Source: Marinobacter daqiaonensis | GTDB taxonomy: Bacteria > Pseudomonadota > Gammaproteobacteria > Pseudomonadales > Oleiphilaceae | DNA: 64,000 bases | Assembly (NCBI RefSeq): GCF_900115285.1 | Contig: NZ_FOYW01000001.1 | Span: 1,621,859-1,685,858, forward strand | Direction: 5' to 3' | Part shown: positions 48,528 through 58,030 of the stretch, piece by piece | Layout of the letters: each line of letters opens with the position of its first letter | How positions within the stretch are numbered: position 1 is the stretch's first letter | Translations under genes and position numbers: made by a program | The notes under the pieces: model-generated | What the model was told of the DNA's origin: nothing | The model's database searches: none | The model's input: only the letters and a program-made list of their open reading frames with translations

Positions 48528-49979
48528 CTAATGGCTGGTGTCAAGCATAAGAACCTCCGGCCTGCCCACCGGCGACAGCGGCAGAACTTTCAGCCCTGGC
48601 ACGCCCTTGCCAGACAACGCCTTGACCACCAGCTTGTAGGAATCCATGTCGAAAGTCACGGCCTGCCCCCGCAGGCTAAGCTCTGCGAATTCCTCTTCCG
48701 AATGCACCGTGGCCACGTGCATCCAGTTGTAAATCACCAGAATGTCCATGCGCCCGGTCTTCGGATTAAGCTCCATAACGCCGATGGGGCCGTCCCAGGG
48801 CCAGGTTTTCAGGCGCAGGCTGTGGAAGGCAATCTGGACGCGCAGATTATAGCGAGTGACGTCTTCTACTCTCTCGCAGGCGCCCCTGCAGCGCCCCAGG
48901 GTCCGCTGGAAGCAGGGCCCTGTCTGCTCCGGCGGCTCCAGTCCCAGCAGGCGGTTGCACAGCTCGTTTTTGGCTGCGATGCCGGTCAGCGCCCGCTGGG
49001 CGTCCCGCTTGCTACGGAAAAGTCCGAAATAATCGCCCAGGCGATGGGGCTCGACTTCCCGGGTCAGGCTGGCCTGCAGGTAGCCACCGGGGCCGGTGGT
49101 CAGCTCGATGCTCCATAGGGTCTTGGCGGGTCGGGAACGGCGGTTGTAGAGAGGCCTGAGCTTTTTGATCTGTTTCAGTTCCAGCAGCAGCGCCCCCAGT
49201 TCACCGGCGGTTTCCGTCCATTCCACCCGGCGCAGGCTCTCGGACATCCGCACACCGCGACTGGAGTTATGGTCACCGGAGAAATGGGAGGCGACGCGCT
49301 GCGCGATACTGGTGCTCTTCCCCACATAAAGCAGGACATCATTCTCACCGTAGAACCGATAGACTCCGGGCACGGCGGGTAGGCCATCCATTATGTCCGG
49401 CGGCAGATGAGAGGGCACGCTGGGCCTTTGCAGCAGTGTCCGCACCGCCTGTTCAACCGTTTCCGATCCGTGCTCCCCAAGGGTGTGACGAAAGAAATCC
49501 AGCATGGCTGATACGTCTCCCATGGCCCGGTGACGCTGAACCTGGCCCAGGCCATGACGCTGAATCAGAGCGTCCATATTGTGGCGGCGGTGCTCGGGGT
49601 AGAGCCGCCGCGACAGTTTCACGGTACACAGGACCTTCGCCGAAAACGCCTGCCCCAGGCGTCGGAACTCGGTCTTCACAAAGCCGTAGTCAAAGCGCGC
49701 GTTATGGGCGACGAACACCGCACCGTCGAGCTTTTCCCTGAGTTCGTCCGCGATCTCGGCAAACCGGGGCGCCGTCGCAACCATGGCGTTGGAGATCCCG
49801 GTAAGGCGTTCGATGAAAGGTGGAATGCTGGTCTCCGGGTTGAGCAGGGTCTGCCATTCATCCACCACCTCGCCGTCCCGCCAGAATCGGATGCCGATCT
49901 CGGTGATACGGTCGTGGCCAGTGGAGCCACCCGTGGTTTCCAGGTCCAGAAAAGCGAAGGTCGCCGATTCAAGAAACAT
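48528..49979 (-). CDS. DnaQ-type 3'-5' exonuclease fused to a GIY-YIG nuclease
   Basis: This 483-residue protein combines an exonuclease domain (residues 8-170; DLETTG, with HNARFDYGF and HRAMGDVSAM giving the DEDDh residues) with a GIY-YIG domain (about 200-285; PGVYRFY and YVGKSTSIAQRV, and an Arg/Glu further on) as in UvrC/Cho. The C-terminal 200 residues are UvrC/Cho-like but the helix-hairpin-helix is absent. It may be a repair nuclease acting on lesions or branched DNA. Start at ATG 49979, one codon after a TTG. Confidence 0.9.
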   Translation of the reverse strand: MFLESATFAFLDLETTGGSTGHDRITEIGIRFWRDGEVVDEWQTLLNPETSIPPFIERLTGISNAMVATAPRFAEIADELREKLDGAVFVAHNARFDYGFVKTEFRRLGQAFSAKVLCTVKLSRRLYPEHRRHNMDALIQRHGLGQVQRHRAMGDVSAMLDFFRHTLGEHGSETVEQAVRTLLQRPSVPSHLPPDIMDGLPAVPGVYRFYGENDVLLYVGKSTSIAQRVASHFSGDHNSSRGVRMSESLRRVEWTETAGELGALLLELKQIKKLRPLYNRRSRPAKTLWSIELTTGPGGYLQASLTREVEPHRLGDYFGLFRSKRDAQRALTGIAAKNELCNRLLGLEPPEQTGPCFQRTLGRCRGACERVEDVTRYNLRVQIAFHSLRLKTWPWDGPIGVMELNPKTGRMDILVIYNWMHVATVHSEEEFAELSLRGQAVTFDMDSYKLVVKALSGKGVPGLKVLPLSPVGRPEVLMLDTSH

Positions 49980-50207
49980 CAATTTCTACCCGAATACGCC
50001 ATGTGAAGGAGGATACGACAGGAACGGGCTGTTCGACGACTGATCGGAACGAAGGTTCCTCACTTTCAGGCTGTGACAGACTTAATGGGCCGGATCACGG
50101 GCGCGGGACAGACTGGAGTACCGCCGGGCTGATGCCAGCGACAGTTGTGAAGCCGGGGCCTCAAGCCTATGCTGGGTCACTTTCGTAACCACGGACAGGT
50201 ATTGATC

Positions 50208-50777
50208 ATGATCTCAGCCAGATCCTCCCTGCCGGGCCTTGTGGCCCTTGCCGCCCTCCTTGTCCTGACGAGCGGTTGCGCCACCACGTCCACCGACGAT
50301 GCCAGGCCGGAGACCTTTGCCTTCGAGAATCTCGGCCAGACCATTGTGCTGCCGGTGGACCTTCTGCGGGGCTCAACGGTCATGCAGGAGACCGGGGTCG
50401 CGATTCTCACACCCGACGGGCGCAGCGTCACCCTCGACACACGGACCCACGATGACTTTGCCGAACCGGTGCCGCTACCGCGCTACCCCCTTTACGTGAT
50501 GGCGCTGGAAGAACCCTCGACAGAGGACGGGCTGACCGAAACCACTGTGGAGGACCTCCTGCAGGCCCGCGAGATCGTCATGTATGGCGAACAGGAGCCC
50601 AAGAAGGTAACGCGGTTCGACACCAGGCACGGCAAGGGCTACGCCGCCATCACCGACGGCGAAGCCTTCATATACCTGGTAACCGACGGCTACGACGCCG
50701 GCATAACCGAGGTTTATCTGTGGGGCTTCACGGCGAATGAAGTGGAGACCTGGATCGCCCAGGGCCGCATCAGATAA
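50208..50777 (+). CDS. Lipoprotein of unknown function
   Basis: From ATG 50208 (AGG 8 bases upstream) this is a 189-residue protein with signal ISARSSLPGLVALAALLVL and lipobox TSGC. The mature domain is beta-rich and has no recognised motif. It stands alone between the divergent nuclease gene and the REP array, which begins just after its stop codon. Confidence 0.75.
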   Translation: MISARSSLPGLVALAALLVLTSGCATTSTDDARPETFAFENLGQTIVLPVDLLRGSTVMQETGVAILTPDGRSVTLDTRTHDDFAEPVPLPRYPLYVMALEEPSTEDGLTETTVEDLLQAREIVMYGEQEPKKVTRFDTRHGKGYAAITDGEAFIYLVTDGYDAGITEVYLWGFTANEVETWIAQGRIR

Positions 50778-50783
50778 CCGAAA

Positions 50784-51327
50784 CCCTGTAGGAGCCAGCC
50801 TGCTGGCGAGGAGGCAGGCACCTCGTCCGCAGGGATACCTTCCTCGCTGGCAGGCCAGCTCCTACACTGGGCCGCGATTCCGAGGATGGCCCCGAAACCC
50901 TGTAGGAGCCAGCCTGCTGGCGAAGAGGCTGGCACCTCGTCCAGAGGGATACCCTCTTCGCTGGCAGGCCAGCTCCTACACTGGGCCGCGATTCCGAGGA
51001 TGGCCCCGAAACCCTGTAGGAGCCAGCCTGCTGGCGAGGAGGCAGGCACCTCGTCCACAGAGACACCCTCTTCGCCGGCAGGCCAGCTCCTACATTGGGC
51101 CGGTAACCCGAGGATGGGTCCGCAACCCTGTAGGAGCCAGCCTGCTGGCGAGGAGGCAGGCACCTCGTCCACAGAGATACCCTCTTCGCTGGCAGGCCAG
51201 CTCCTACACTGGGCCGCAATTTCGAGGATGGCCCCGAAACCCTGTAGGAGCCAGCCTGCTGGCGAAGAGGCTGGCACCTCGTCCAGAGGGATACCCTCTT
51301 CGCTCGCAGGCCAGCTCCTACCAGTTT
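50784..51327. repeat. REP/BIME array 2, five 114-bp units
   Basis: TGTAGGAGCCAGCCTGCTGGCGA starts at 50787, 50901, 51015, 51129 and 51243: an exact 114-bp period. Each unit has a facing partner (GCTGGCAGGCCAGCTCCTAC) about 60-65 bases on, then a spacer of about 30 bases with ATTCCGAGGATGGCCCC. Four units are full and the fifth ends at about 51327. Since 114 is divisible by 3, long frames run through all phases of the array, but these are artefacts. It lies between two convergent genes, where REPs usually act as terminators and gyrase/IHF sites. Confidence 0.95.
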
Positions 51328-51331
51328 CTCC

Positions 51332-53035
51332 CTACAGCAGCAGCCGGCGGATATCTCCCAGAACGTCGCTCAACAGGCTGGTGAAACGGGCCGCGTCGGC
51401 ACCGTTCACGGCCCGGTGGTCATAGGACAACGACAGCGGAAGCATAAGCCGCGGCTGAAAGGCCTCGCCGTCCCACACGGGCTTCATATCGGCCCGGGAG
51501 AGGCCAAGAATCGCCACTTCCGGCGTATTCACAATGGGCGTGAATGCCGTTCCGCCGATTCCCCCCAGGCTGGTTATGGAGAAACAGGCCCCCTGCATCT
51601 CCGCGGGCTTGAGCTTCTTGTCCCGGGCCTTGCCGGCCAGCTCCTGGGCTTCCTCCGCCAGCTGCCAGAGCCCCTTCCTGTCCACGTCCCGGATCACCGG
51701 CACCATCAGGCCGTGGGGCGTGTCCACCGCAATGCCGATGTGAATGTACTTCTTGCGCACCACTTCCTTGCGACCCATGTCCAGGGAGACATTGAACTGC
51801 GGCAGCTCCGCCAGGGCGGTGGCACAGGCCTTGAGGATGAACGGCAACGGTGTCAGCTTGACGCCCTTCTTCTCGCCGGCCTGCTTCTGCCCCTTGCGGA
51901 AGGCCTCCATGTCAGTGATGTCCGCCTCGTCGAACTGGGTGACATGGGGCACGTTCAGCCAGCTCCGTTGCATATTGGTGGCGGTGGCCACCATCATGCG
52001 GGACATGGCCTCTCGTTCCACCTCGCCGAACTGGCTGAAATCCGGCAGCTTGATGCCCGGGATGCCGGGCCCCTCGACAGCCCCGCCTTCCTGGGCTTTC
52101 TTCAGGTTCTGGCGAATGTAGCCCTCCACATCCTCCTTGAGGATGCGGTCCTTGGGACCTGAAGGCTTCACCCGGGTCAGGTCGGCCCCCAGTTCCCGAG
52201 CCAGTTTGCGAACCGCCGGCCCGGCGTGAACCCTGGTGCCCGGTGAGGGCATCTCATAGGTACCGCCACCACGATCCTCCTCGCCGGCAGGCTTCCCGCC
52301 CCGCTCGGGGGATTCCGCTTTCTCCCCTTCATCTTTCCCGGCTTTTTCCCGGGGCTCTTCGCGGGTGCCTTTCTTCGCGCCGGCTCCGGAACCCTCCTCG
52401 CCTTCCTCCTCGACCGTCATCTCCAGCAGGTCGTCCCCCTCGGAGAGCTTGTCGCCCTCCTTGACGAGAATCCTGCTGATTCTGCCAGCGTAAGGCGAAG
52501 GGATCTCCATGGTGGCCTTGTCGGATTCGACGGTCACAAGAGGGTCATCTTCCCCGACGGTATCCCCTTCACTGACGTTGATCTCAATGACCGGAACATC
52601 GTCGAATCCGTCCAGGGCGGGAACTTTCACTGTCTCCTTGCGGCTGCCGCCCGAGGCCTTCCCCGTTTCGGTTCCGCTCTTTGTCCCGGAAGGGGCCGGC
52701 GTTTCGTCACTCTTTTGATCCTGCTCACCGCCTTGCGCTTCCCTGGTCTCCTGGTCCTCGGCGGCTTCACTTTTCTCATCTCCTCCGGCATCACCACCTT
52801 CCGAATCCATGGTGCCGACCACATCGCCTTCCTTGAGCCTGTCGCCCACTTTCACAGTGAGCCTGGTGATCCTGCCGGCCGCCGGGGCCGGCAGCTCGAC
52901 CGAGGCCTTGTCGGATTCCACCGTCAGTATCGGGTCCTCCTCCTGAACGGTGTCGCCCTCACTCACCAGCACCTCGATGACCTCGACCTCATCCGCGCCG
53001 CCGAGGTCGGGAACCTTGATGTCCTGTTCACTCAT
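51332..53035 (-). CDS. aceF: Pyruvate dehydrogenase E2, dihydrolipoyl acetyltransferase
   Basis: This 567-residue core subunit has two lipoyl domains (ESDKASVELPAP near 40; ESDKATMEIPSP near 165), a long charged linker, the E3/E1-binding domain (AGPAVRKLARELGADLTRV near 275) and a catalytic domain ending SYDHRAVNGADAARF. The last motif has Asn where E. coli has Asp, as in Azotobacter and Pseudomonas E2. It follows aceE by 10 bases with GAGGAGG ribosome site. A 114-bp REP array follows the stop. Confidence 0.96.
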   Translation of the reverse strand: MSEQDIKVPDLGGADEVEVIEVLVSEGDTVQEEDPILTVESDKASVELPAPAAGRITRLTVKVGDRLKEGDVVGTMDSEGGDAGGDEKSEAAEDQETREAQGGEQDQKSDETPAPSGTKSGTETGKASGGSRKETVKVPALDGFDDVPVIEINVSEGDTVGEDDPLVTVESDKATMEIPSPYAGRISRILVKEGDKLSEGDDLLEMTVEEEGEEGSGAGAKKGTREEPREKAGKDEGEKAESPERGGKPAGEEDRGGGTYEMPSPGTRVHAGPAVRKLARELGADLTRVKPSGPKDRILKEDVEGYIRQNLKKAQEGGAVEGPGIPGIKLPDFSQFGEVEREAMSRMMVATATNMQRSWLNVPHVTQFDEADITDMEAFRKGQKQAGEKKGVKLTPLPFILKACATALAELPQFNVSLDMGRKEVVRKKYIHIGIAVDTPHGLMVPVIRDVDRKGLWQLAEEAQELAGKARDKKLKPAEMQGACFSITSLGGIGGTAFTPIVNTPEVAILGLSRADMKPVWDGEAFQPRLMLPLSLSYDHRAVNGADAARFTSLLSDVLGDIRRLLL

Positions 53036-53045
53036 TGCGGCCTCC

Positions 53046-55715
53046 TCAGCTCAGCACCGGATTGGTTTTATTGCGGTCGATGCCGTACTTGCGCATGGCT
53101 TCCAACACCTGGTCGTTTTTCACCTCGCCGTCCTTCGCCAGGGCGGAGAGGGCCGCCACGACGACGTAGTAACGATCCACCTCGAAGAAGTGACGCAGCT
53201 TCTCCCGGGTGTCACTGCGGCCAAAACCATCCGTGCCCAGGGTGAGGTAGGTCTTGGGAATGTAGGCCCGCAGTTGCTCGGAGTGCAGCTTGATGTAATC
53301 CGTGGAGGAAACCACCGGACCTTTCTGCGGCTCCAGGCACTGGGTGACATAGGCCTGCTTGGGGGTGTCGTCCGGATGCAGGCGGTTCCACCGCTCCACA
53401 TGCATACCCTCTCGCGCCAGCTCGTTGTAACTGGTCACGCTCCACACGTCGCTGGCCACATTCCAGTCGTCCTTCAGCATCTGGGCCGCGGCACGCACCT
53501 CATTGAGAATGGCGCCGGAGCCAAGCAACTGGACCCGGGGGGCTTTCTTGCCACTCTTGGCCTCCACCGACTCGAACAGGTACATACCCTTGATGATGGC
53601 TTCCTCGATGCCTTTCTGCTCGGGCATGGCAGGCTGCTGGTAGTTTTCGTTCTCGATGGTCAGGTAATAGAAAACGTTCCGGTTGTCCTCGAACATCTCC
53701 TTGATGCCGTGCTGGACCACAACCGCCATCTCGTAGCCGAAGGCCGGGTCGTAGGCGCGGCAGTTGGGCACGACATTGAACAGCACATGGCTGTGACCAT
53801 CCTGGTGTTGCAGGCCTTCGCCGTTGAGGGTGGTACGGCCGGCGGTGCCGCCGATGAGGAAGCCCCGGGCCTGCATGTCACCAGACGCCCAGACCAGGTC
53901 CCCGACCCGCTGATAGCCGAACATGGAATAGAACACGTAAAAGGGAATCAGGGGGAAGTTGTTGTGACTGTATGAGGTTGCTGCGGCCATCCAGGCGGCC
54001 ATGGCACCATCCTCGTTGATCCCTTCCTGGAGAATCTGGCCTTTCTTCTCTTCCCGGTAGTACATGATCTGATCCCGGTCCTGGGGCACGTACTTCTGCC
54101 CTTCGGACGTGTAGATACCGAGCTGCCTGAACATGCCTTCCATGCCGAAGGTACGGGCCTCATCCGGCACGATGGGAACCACCCGTTTGCCTATCCGCTT
54201 GTCCTTGACCAGGGCATTCAGCAATCGCACGAAGGTCATCGTGCTGGACACCTCCCGGTCGCCGGAGCCCTCGAGCACACTCTTGAATACCTCCAGCTCT
54301 GGTACCTTGAGCGGCTGACTGTCCTTGCGGCGCTTGGGGTAGAATCCGCCCAGATCCTGCCGCCGCTTCTTCATGTAGACCATTTCCGGGCTGTCCGGTG
54401 CCGGCCGGTAATAGGGGATCTCCTCCAGCTCATCATCTTTCACGGGGATGCCGAAGCGGTCCCGGAACGCCTTGAGGGCATCGATATCCAGTTTCTTCAG
54501 GGAGTGGGCCGTGTTCTGGGCCTCGCCTGCGGCTCCAAAGCCGTAGCCCTTGACGGTGTGGGCGAGGATCACCGTGGGTCGGCCTTTCGCCTCATTCACC
54601 GCCTTGTGATAGGCCGCATAGACCTTGTAAGGGTCATGACCGCCACGATTGAGCTTGTTGATATCCTCGTCCGACAGGTCCTCCGCCATCTTGGCCAGTT
54701 CAGGGTACTTGCCGAAGAATTCCTTGCGGGTATAGGCGGGACCCTGGCTGCTGTAGTTCTGCAGGTCGCCATCGCAGATCTCATCCATGGCCCTCTGCAT
54801 CGCCCCATCCTCATCCTTCTCGAACAGCGGGTCCCACATGCGGCCCCAGACCACCTTGATCACGTTCCAGTCGGCGCCGCGGAAAATGCCCTCCAGCTCC
54901 TGGATGATCTTGCCGTTGCCTCTCACCGGCCCGTCCAGTCGCTGCAGGTTGCAGTTGACCACAAACACGAGGTTGTCGAGTTTCTCGCGGCCGGCCTTGG
55001 AAATGGAGCCCAGGGTCTCCGGCTCGTCACACTCGCCATCGCCGACGAAGCACCAGACCTTGCGATCACCCATGTCGATCAGTTCCCGGCTGTGCAGGTA
55101 CTTCATGACGTGGGCCTGATAGATGGCCTGGATCGGGCCCAGACCCATGGACACCGTGGGGAACTGCCAGTAATCGGGCATCAGCCAGGGGTGCGGGTAT
55201 GAGGACAGGCCATTGCCGTCCACCTCTTCCCGGTACTTGTCCAGGTGCTCCTCGTCGAAGCGCCCCTCCAGATAGGAGCGGGCGTAGATACCCGGGGCGG
55301 CATGGCCCTGGAAGTACACCAGGTCCGATTCGCGCTTTTCGTCGCCGCCATGGAAGAAATAATTGAAACCCACATCGTAGAGTGTGGCGGCGGAGGAAAA
55401 GGTGGAAATATGGCCACCGAGTTCGCCGGGGCGCTTGTTGGCCCGGACCACGGTGGCCATGGCGTTCCAGCGAATCAGGGAGCGTATCCGTCGTTCCATG
55501 AACAGGTCCCCCGGCATGCGGGCTTCATTCCTTGGGGGAATCGAGTTACGGAATGGTGTGGTGATGGCATACGGCAGCTCGGTACCTTCACGGCTGGCAC
55601 GCTCGGAAAGCCGCTCAAGAATGAACTTGGCGCGCTCCACACCTTCGTTTGCAATGAGTGATTCCAGCGCATCCAGCCATTCACTGGTTTCAGTGGGATC
55701 TTCGTCCTGGTACAT
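53046..55715 (-). CDS. aceE: Pyruvate dehydrogenase E1 (homodimeric type)
   Basis: This 889-residue thiamine diphosphate enzyme decarboxylates pyruvate and acetylates AceF. The TPP motif is GDGECDEPE...NLVFVVNCNLQ, and GKYPELAKMAEDLSDEDINKLNRGGHD (shown in part) and PFYVFYSMFGYQR are AceE-typical. Length matches the E. coli enzyme (887). GGAGG site 6 bases before ATG. It is the first gene of the aceE-aceF operon; no lpd gene follows. Confidence 0.97.
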   Translation of the reverse strand: MYQDEDPTETSEWLDALESLIANEGVERAKFILERLSERASREGTELPYAITTPFRNSIPPRNEARMPGDLFMERRIRSLIRWNAMATVVRANKRPGELGGHISTFSSAATLYDVGFNYFFHGGDEKRESDLVYFQGHAAPGIYARSYLEGRFDEEHLDKYREEVDGNGLSSYPHPWLMPDYWQFPTVSMGLGPIQAIYQAHVMKYLHSRELIDMGDRKVWCFVGDGECDEPETLGSISKAGREKLDNLVFVVNCNLQRLDGPVRGNGKIIQELEGIFRGADWNVIKVVWGRMWDPLFEKDEDGAMQRAMDEICDGDLQNYSSQGPAYTRKEFFGKYPELAKMAEDLSDEDINKLNRGGHDPYKVYAAYHKAVNEAKGRPTVILAHTVKGYGFGAAGEAQNTAHSLKKLDIDALKAFRDRFGIPVKDDELEEIPYYRPAPDSPEMVYMKKRRQDLGGFYPKRRKDSQPLKVPELEVFKSVLEGSGDREVSSTMTFVRLLNALVKDKRIGKRVVPIVPDEARTFGMEGMFRQLGIYTSEGQKYVPQDRDQIMYYREEKKGQILQEGINEDGAMAAWMAAATSYSHNNFPLIPFYVFYSMFGYQRVGDLVWASGDMQARGFLIGGTAGRTTLNGEGLQHQDGHSHVLFNVVPNCRAYDPAFGYEMAVVVQHGIKEMFEDNRNVFYYLTIENENYQQPAMPEQKGIEEAIIKGMYLFESVEAKSGKKAPRVQLLGSGAILNEVRAAAQMLKDDWNVASDVWSVTSYNELAREGMHVERWNRLHPDDTPKQAYVTQCLEPQKGPVVSSTDYIKLHSEQLRAYIPKTYLTLGTDGFGRSDTREKLRHFFEVDRYYVVVAALSALAKDGEVKNDQVLEAMRKYGIDRNKTNPVLS

Positions 55716-56204
55716 CGAACCCTCCGGTTGTCGGATTGGGCGACCTTTGGTCGCGTCGTTATCGGTGCCACCGGATAACGGGTGCCACCAGTCCTGCGAA
55801 ATACTCTAGCCAAAGCATAGAACAGGTTGTGTCGATTGGCCGTTTCTGATGCCCTTCGGAGATGTTGCCAAATTACTACAATTCCGGCAATAGTCATTAG
55901 ACCAACGTACTATTTAAGTAGTTTTTATAAAATTCAATCAGTCAGCTTCCTCTTCATGATGACTGGCGCCACCCATAAACAAGCTGGTGCGAACGACCTG
56001 CACCAGATAAAGCTTTCCGCACTAAAGGACACACGCCCCCTGCCTGATCACAGCGGCCGGAGCAATCGGATGATCGTTCAGCATGTTCGCCGAAAAACCC
56101 ATAAATTCACGTGCTTCAGAAACATTTCCGATAAAGGCTCTCAGGCGGCGCCAAAGCTCCACGCATTTTTTTAATTAGAGCTGAAAATGTTGAACTTTTT
56201 CCGG
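55716..56204. other. Intergenic region upstream of divergent aceE and kamA-like gene
   Basis: No gene with coding support is seen. The region holds the aceE promoter on the minus strand, which I could not define, and no PdhR-like ATTGGTnnnACCAAT box was found. A mid-region string of AT-rich sequence (55870-55945) could be an UP element. Confidence 0.35.
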
Positions 56205-56210
56205 TATACT
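56205..56210 (+). promoter_or_regulatory. Probable -10 box of the kamA-like gene
   Basis: TATACT follows TTTTTCCGG, giving an extended -10 (TCCGGTATACT). A weak TGAAAA sits about 17 bases further up as -35. Transcription would start near 56217, about 74 bases before the start codon. Confidence 0.55.
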
Positions 56211-56290
56211 CGCTTGCCCGATTTTTGAACAGTGGTGGCAGATTCGGTCCGGTCAGCCACCTGCCATTTCACTCAGACAGAGGGCGATTC

Positions 56291-57655
56291 ATGAATTCCA
56301 TCGTCACCTTCCCGAACCGGATTCCGACCGTCGAGTTTGAAGAACGTCGTTTTCAGGTTTACACCGACCGTCAGCTCGACAAGATCGAGGTCATCCAGAA
56401 CCTTCCCGAAGAGACTCTGTTCGAAATGAAAGTCGTGGCCAGTGTGCTGCCCTTTCGTGTTAACGAGTACGTCATCAATGAACTTATCGATTGGGACAAG
56501 GTGCCCAACGATCCTCTTTATCAGCTGGTATTTCCGCAGAAGGGCATGCTCAGGGATGAACATTACGAGCGCATGGCCAAACTCCATCGTGAGGGTGCCG
56601 ACAAGAAGCTGATCCAGAAGGTCGCCAAGGAAATCCGCGATGAGCTGAACCCGCACCCGGCGGGCCAGATGGAAATGAACCAGCCCATGCTGGACGGCGA
56701 GCCCCTCGAAGGCCTGCAGCACAAATACCGCGAGACCGTCCTGTTCTTCCCAGCCCAGGGCCAGACCTGCCACTCCTATTGCACTTTCTGCTTCCGCTGG
56801 GCGCAGTTCGTCGGTGACAAGGACCTGAAAATGGCCAGCACCGATGCCGACAAGCTCCACGGCTACCTTAAGCAACACCCCGAAATCAGCGACCTGCTGG
56901 TGACCGGCGGTGACCCCATGGTGATGAAGACCAAGAACCTGGTGCAGTACCTGGAGCCACTGCTGGAGCCGGAGTTTGACCACATCCAGACCATTCGTAT
57001 CGGCACCAAGGCCCTCACCTTCTGGCCGTACCGGTTTGTCACCGACAAGGATGCGGATGAGCTGATCGAACTCTTCGCCAGACTCGTGGATGCCGGCAAG
57101 CACGTGGCGATCATGGCCCACTACAACCACTGGCAGGAAATCACCACCGACATCGCGGAAGAGGCTATCCGCCGCATCCGCTCCACCGGTGCCGAAATCC
57201 GCGCCCAGGGCCCGCTGATCAAGCACGTCAATGACAATGCCGACGACTGGGCAAAGCTGTGGAAAAGGGAAGTCAAGCTGGGCATCATCCCCTACTACAT
57301 GTTTGTGGAGAGGGATACCGGGGCCAAGAACTACTTCGAGGTCCCCCTGGCCCAGGCCTACGAGATCTACCGGGAGGCCATGAAACAGGTTTCCGGCCTG
57401 GCCCGCACCGCCCGGGGGCCCTCCATGAGCGCCGGCCCCGGCAAGGTGGAGATACAGGGCATCGCCGAGATCAAGGGCGAGAAGGTATTCGTCCTGCGCT
57501 TCCTCCAGGGCCGCAACCCGGACTGGGTGCAGCGCCCCTTCTTCGCCAAGTACAGCGACACCGCCACCTGGCTGCATGAGCTCGAACCGGCTTTCGGGGA
57601 GGAGAAGTTCTTCTTCGAGGACGAGTATGAGGAAATGCGGAAGGGGAATGGCTGA
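56291..57655 (+). CDS. KamA-family radical SAM protein (lysine 2,3-aminomutase-like)
   Basis: From ATG 56291 (AGAGGG upstream) this is a 454-residue protein. The 4Fe-4S/SAM motif is CHSYCTFCFRW (CxxxCxxC) and the glycine-rich SAM-binding VTGGDPMVM follows, as in KamA. The C-terminal SAGPGKVEIQG contains a lysine in the position of the PLP-binding Lys of lysine 2,3-aminomutase. It is longer than EpmB (about 340) and differs from typical KamA in the N-terminus. The reaction is a PLP- and SAM-dependent amino group shift; lysine as substrate is not shown. It ends with its own terminator. Confidence 0.85.
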   Translation: MNSIVTFPNRIPTVEFEERRFQVYTDRQLDKIEVIQNLPEETLFEMKVVASVLPFRVNEYVINELIDWDKVPNDPLYQLVFPQKGMLRDEHYERMAKLHREGADKKLIQKVAKEIRDELNPHPAGQMEMNQPMLDGEPLEGLQHKYRETVLFFPAQGQTCHSYCTFCFRWAQFVGDKDLKMASTDADKLHGYLKQHPEISDLLVTGGDPMVMKTKNLVQYLEPLLEPEFDHIQTIRIGTKALTFWPYRFVTDKDADELIELFARLVDAGKHVAIMAHYNHWQEITTDIAEEAIRRIRSTGAEIRAQGPLIKHVNDNADDWAKLWKREVKLGIIPYYMFVERDTGAKNYFEVPLAQAYEIYREAMKQVSGLARTARGPSMSAGPGKVEIQGIAEIKGEKVFVLRFLQGRNPDWVQRPFFAKYSDTATWLHELEPAFGEEKFFFEDEYEEMRKGNG

Positions 57656-57680
57656 CAGGGTCGGTCAACGTAAAACCAAC

Positions 57681-57705
57681 AGGCAGCCAATTGGCTGCCT
57701 TTTTT
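57681..57705 (+). terminator. Terminator of the kamA-like gene
   Basis: The perfect 20-base palindrome AGGCAGCCAA/TTGGCTGCCT (57681-57700) is followed by TTTTTT. It is about 26 bases after the stop codon. Confidence 0.9.
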
Positions 57706-57779
57706 CTGCCTGAAACCGATTCACAAACACTCGCCGCCCGGATCTCATCACTGATCCCCCGATTCAGGCCTGCCATTGA

Positions 57780-58030
57780 CCTTGATCAATTTCGATTCAA
57801 ATTCCCTTATTTAACATTATTTTACGCAAACTAAGTTGCTCGCTAACAAAATATTACCTAGTTTAGTCCCGCTCCCGGATCTGGGAGTAAACCCCTGCGC
57901 GCCCTTGATCGGCTTCTCCGGATAAAAGGAAACCGATACCTGAACCTCTTTTCGGATTTCTTTCAGGGAATCAGATGACCCGACATCTGACTGCAGCAGG
58001 GTTCACATCAAAAAAAGCATGGACCGATAA
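57780..58030 (+). promoter_or_regulatory. AT-rich promoter and structured leader of the large lipoprotein
   Basis: An AT-rich block at 57790-57860 leads into a region with the palindrome CTCCC-GGATCT-GGGAG (57872-57887) and a second imperfect stem, ATCGGCTTC to GAAACCGAT (about 57909-57938). No gene is present up to the lipoprotein ATG at 58031. This suggests a 5' leader of over 100 bases with RNA structure. It does not match any riboswitch consensus I know. Confidence 0.4.

Noticed and set aside
50784..51327. CRISPR array
   Set aside because: Units are nearly identical over the full 114 bp with no variable spacers and no cas genes; they are facing REP pairs.
50714..51384. Long frames on both strands encoding 38-residue repeats
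   Set aside because: They arise because the 114-bp REP unit is divisible by 3; no ribosome site or domain, and the repeats are palindromic DNA.
57850..58030. Cyclic di-GMP riboswitch
   Set aside because: The conserved GEMM core and tetraloop receptor are not present.
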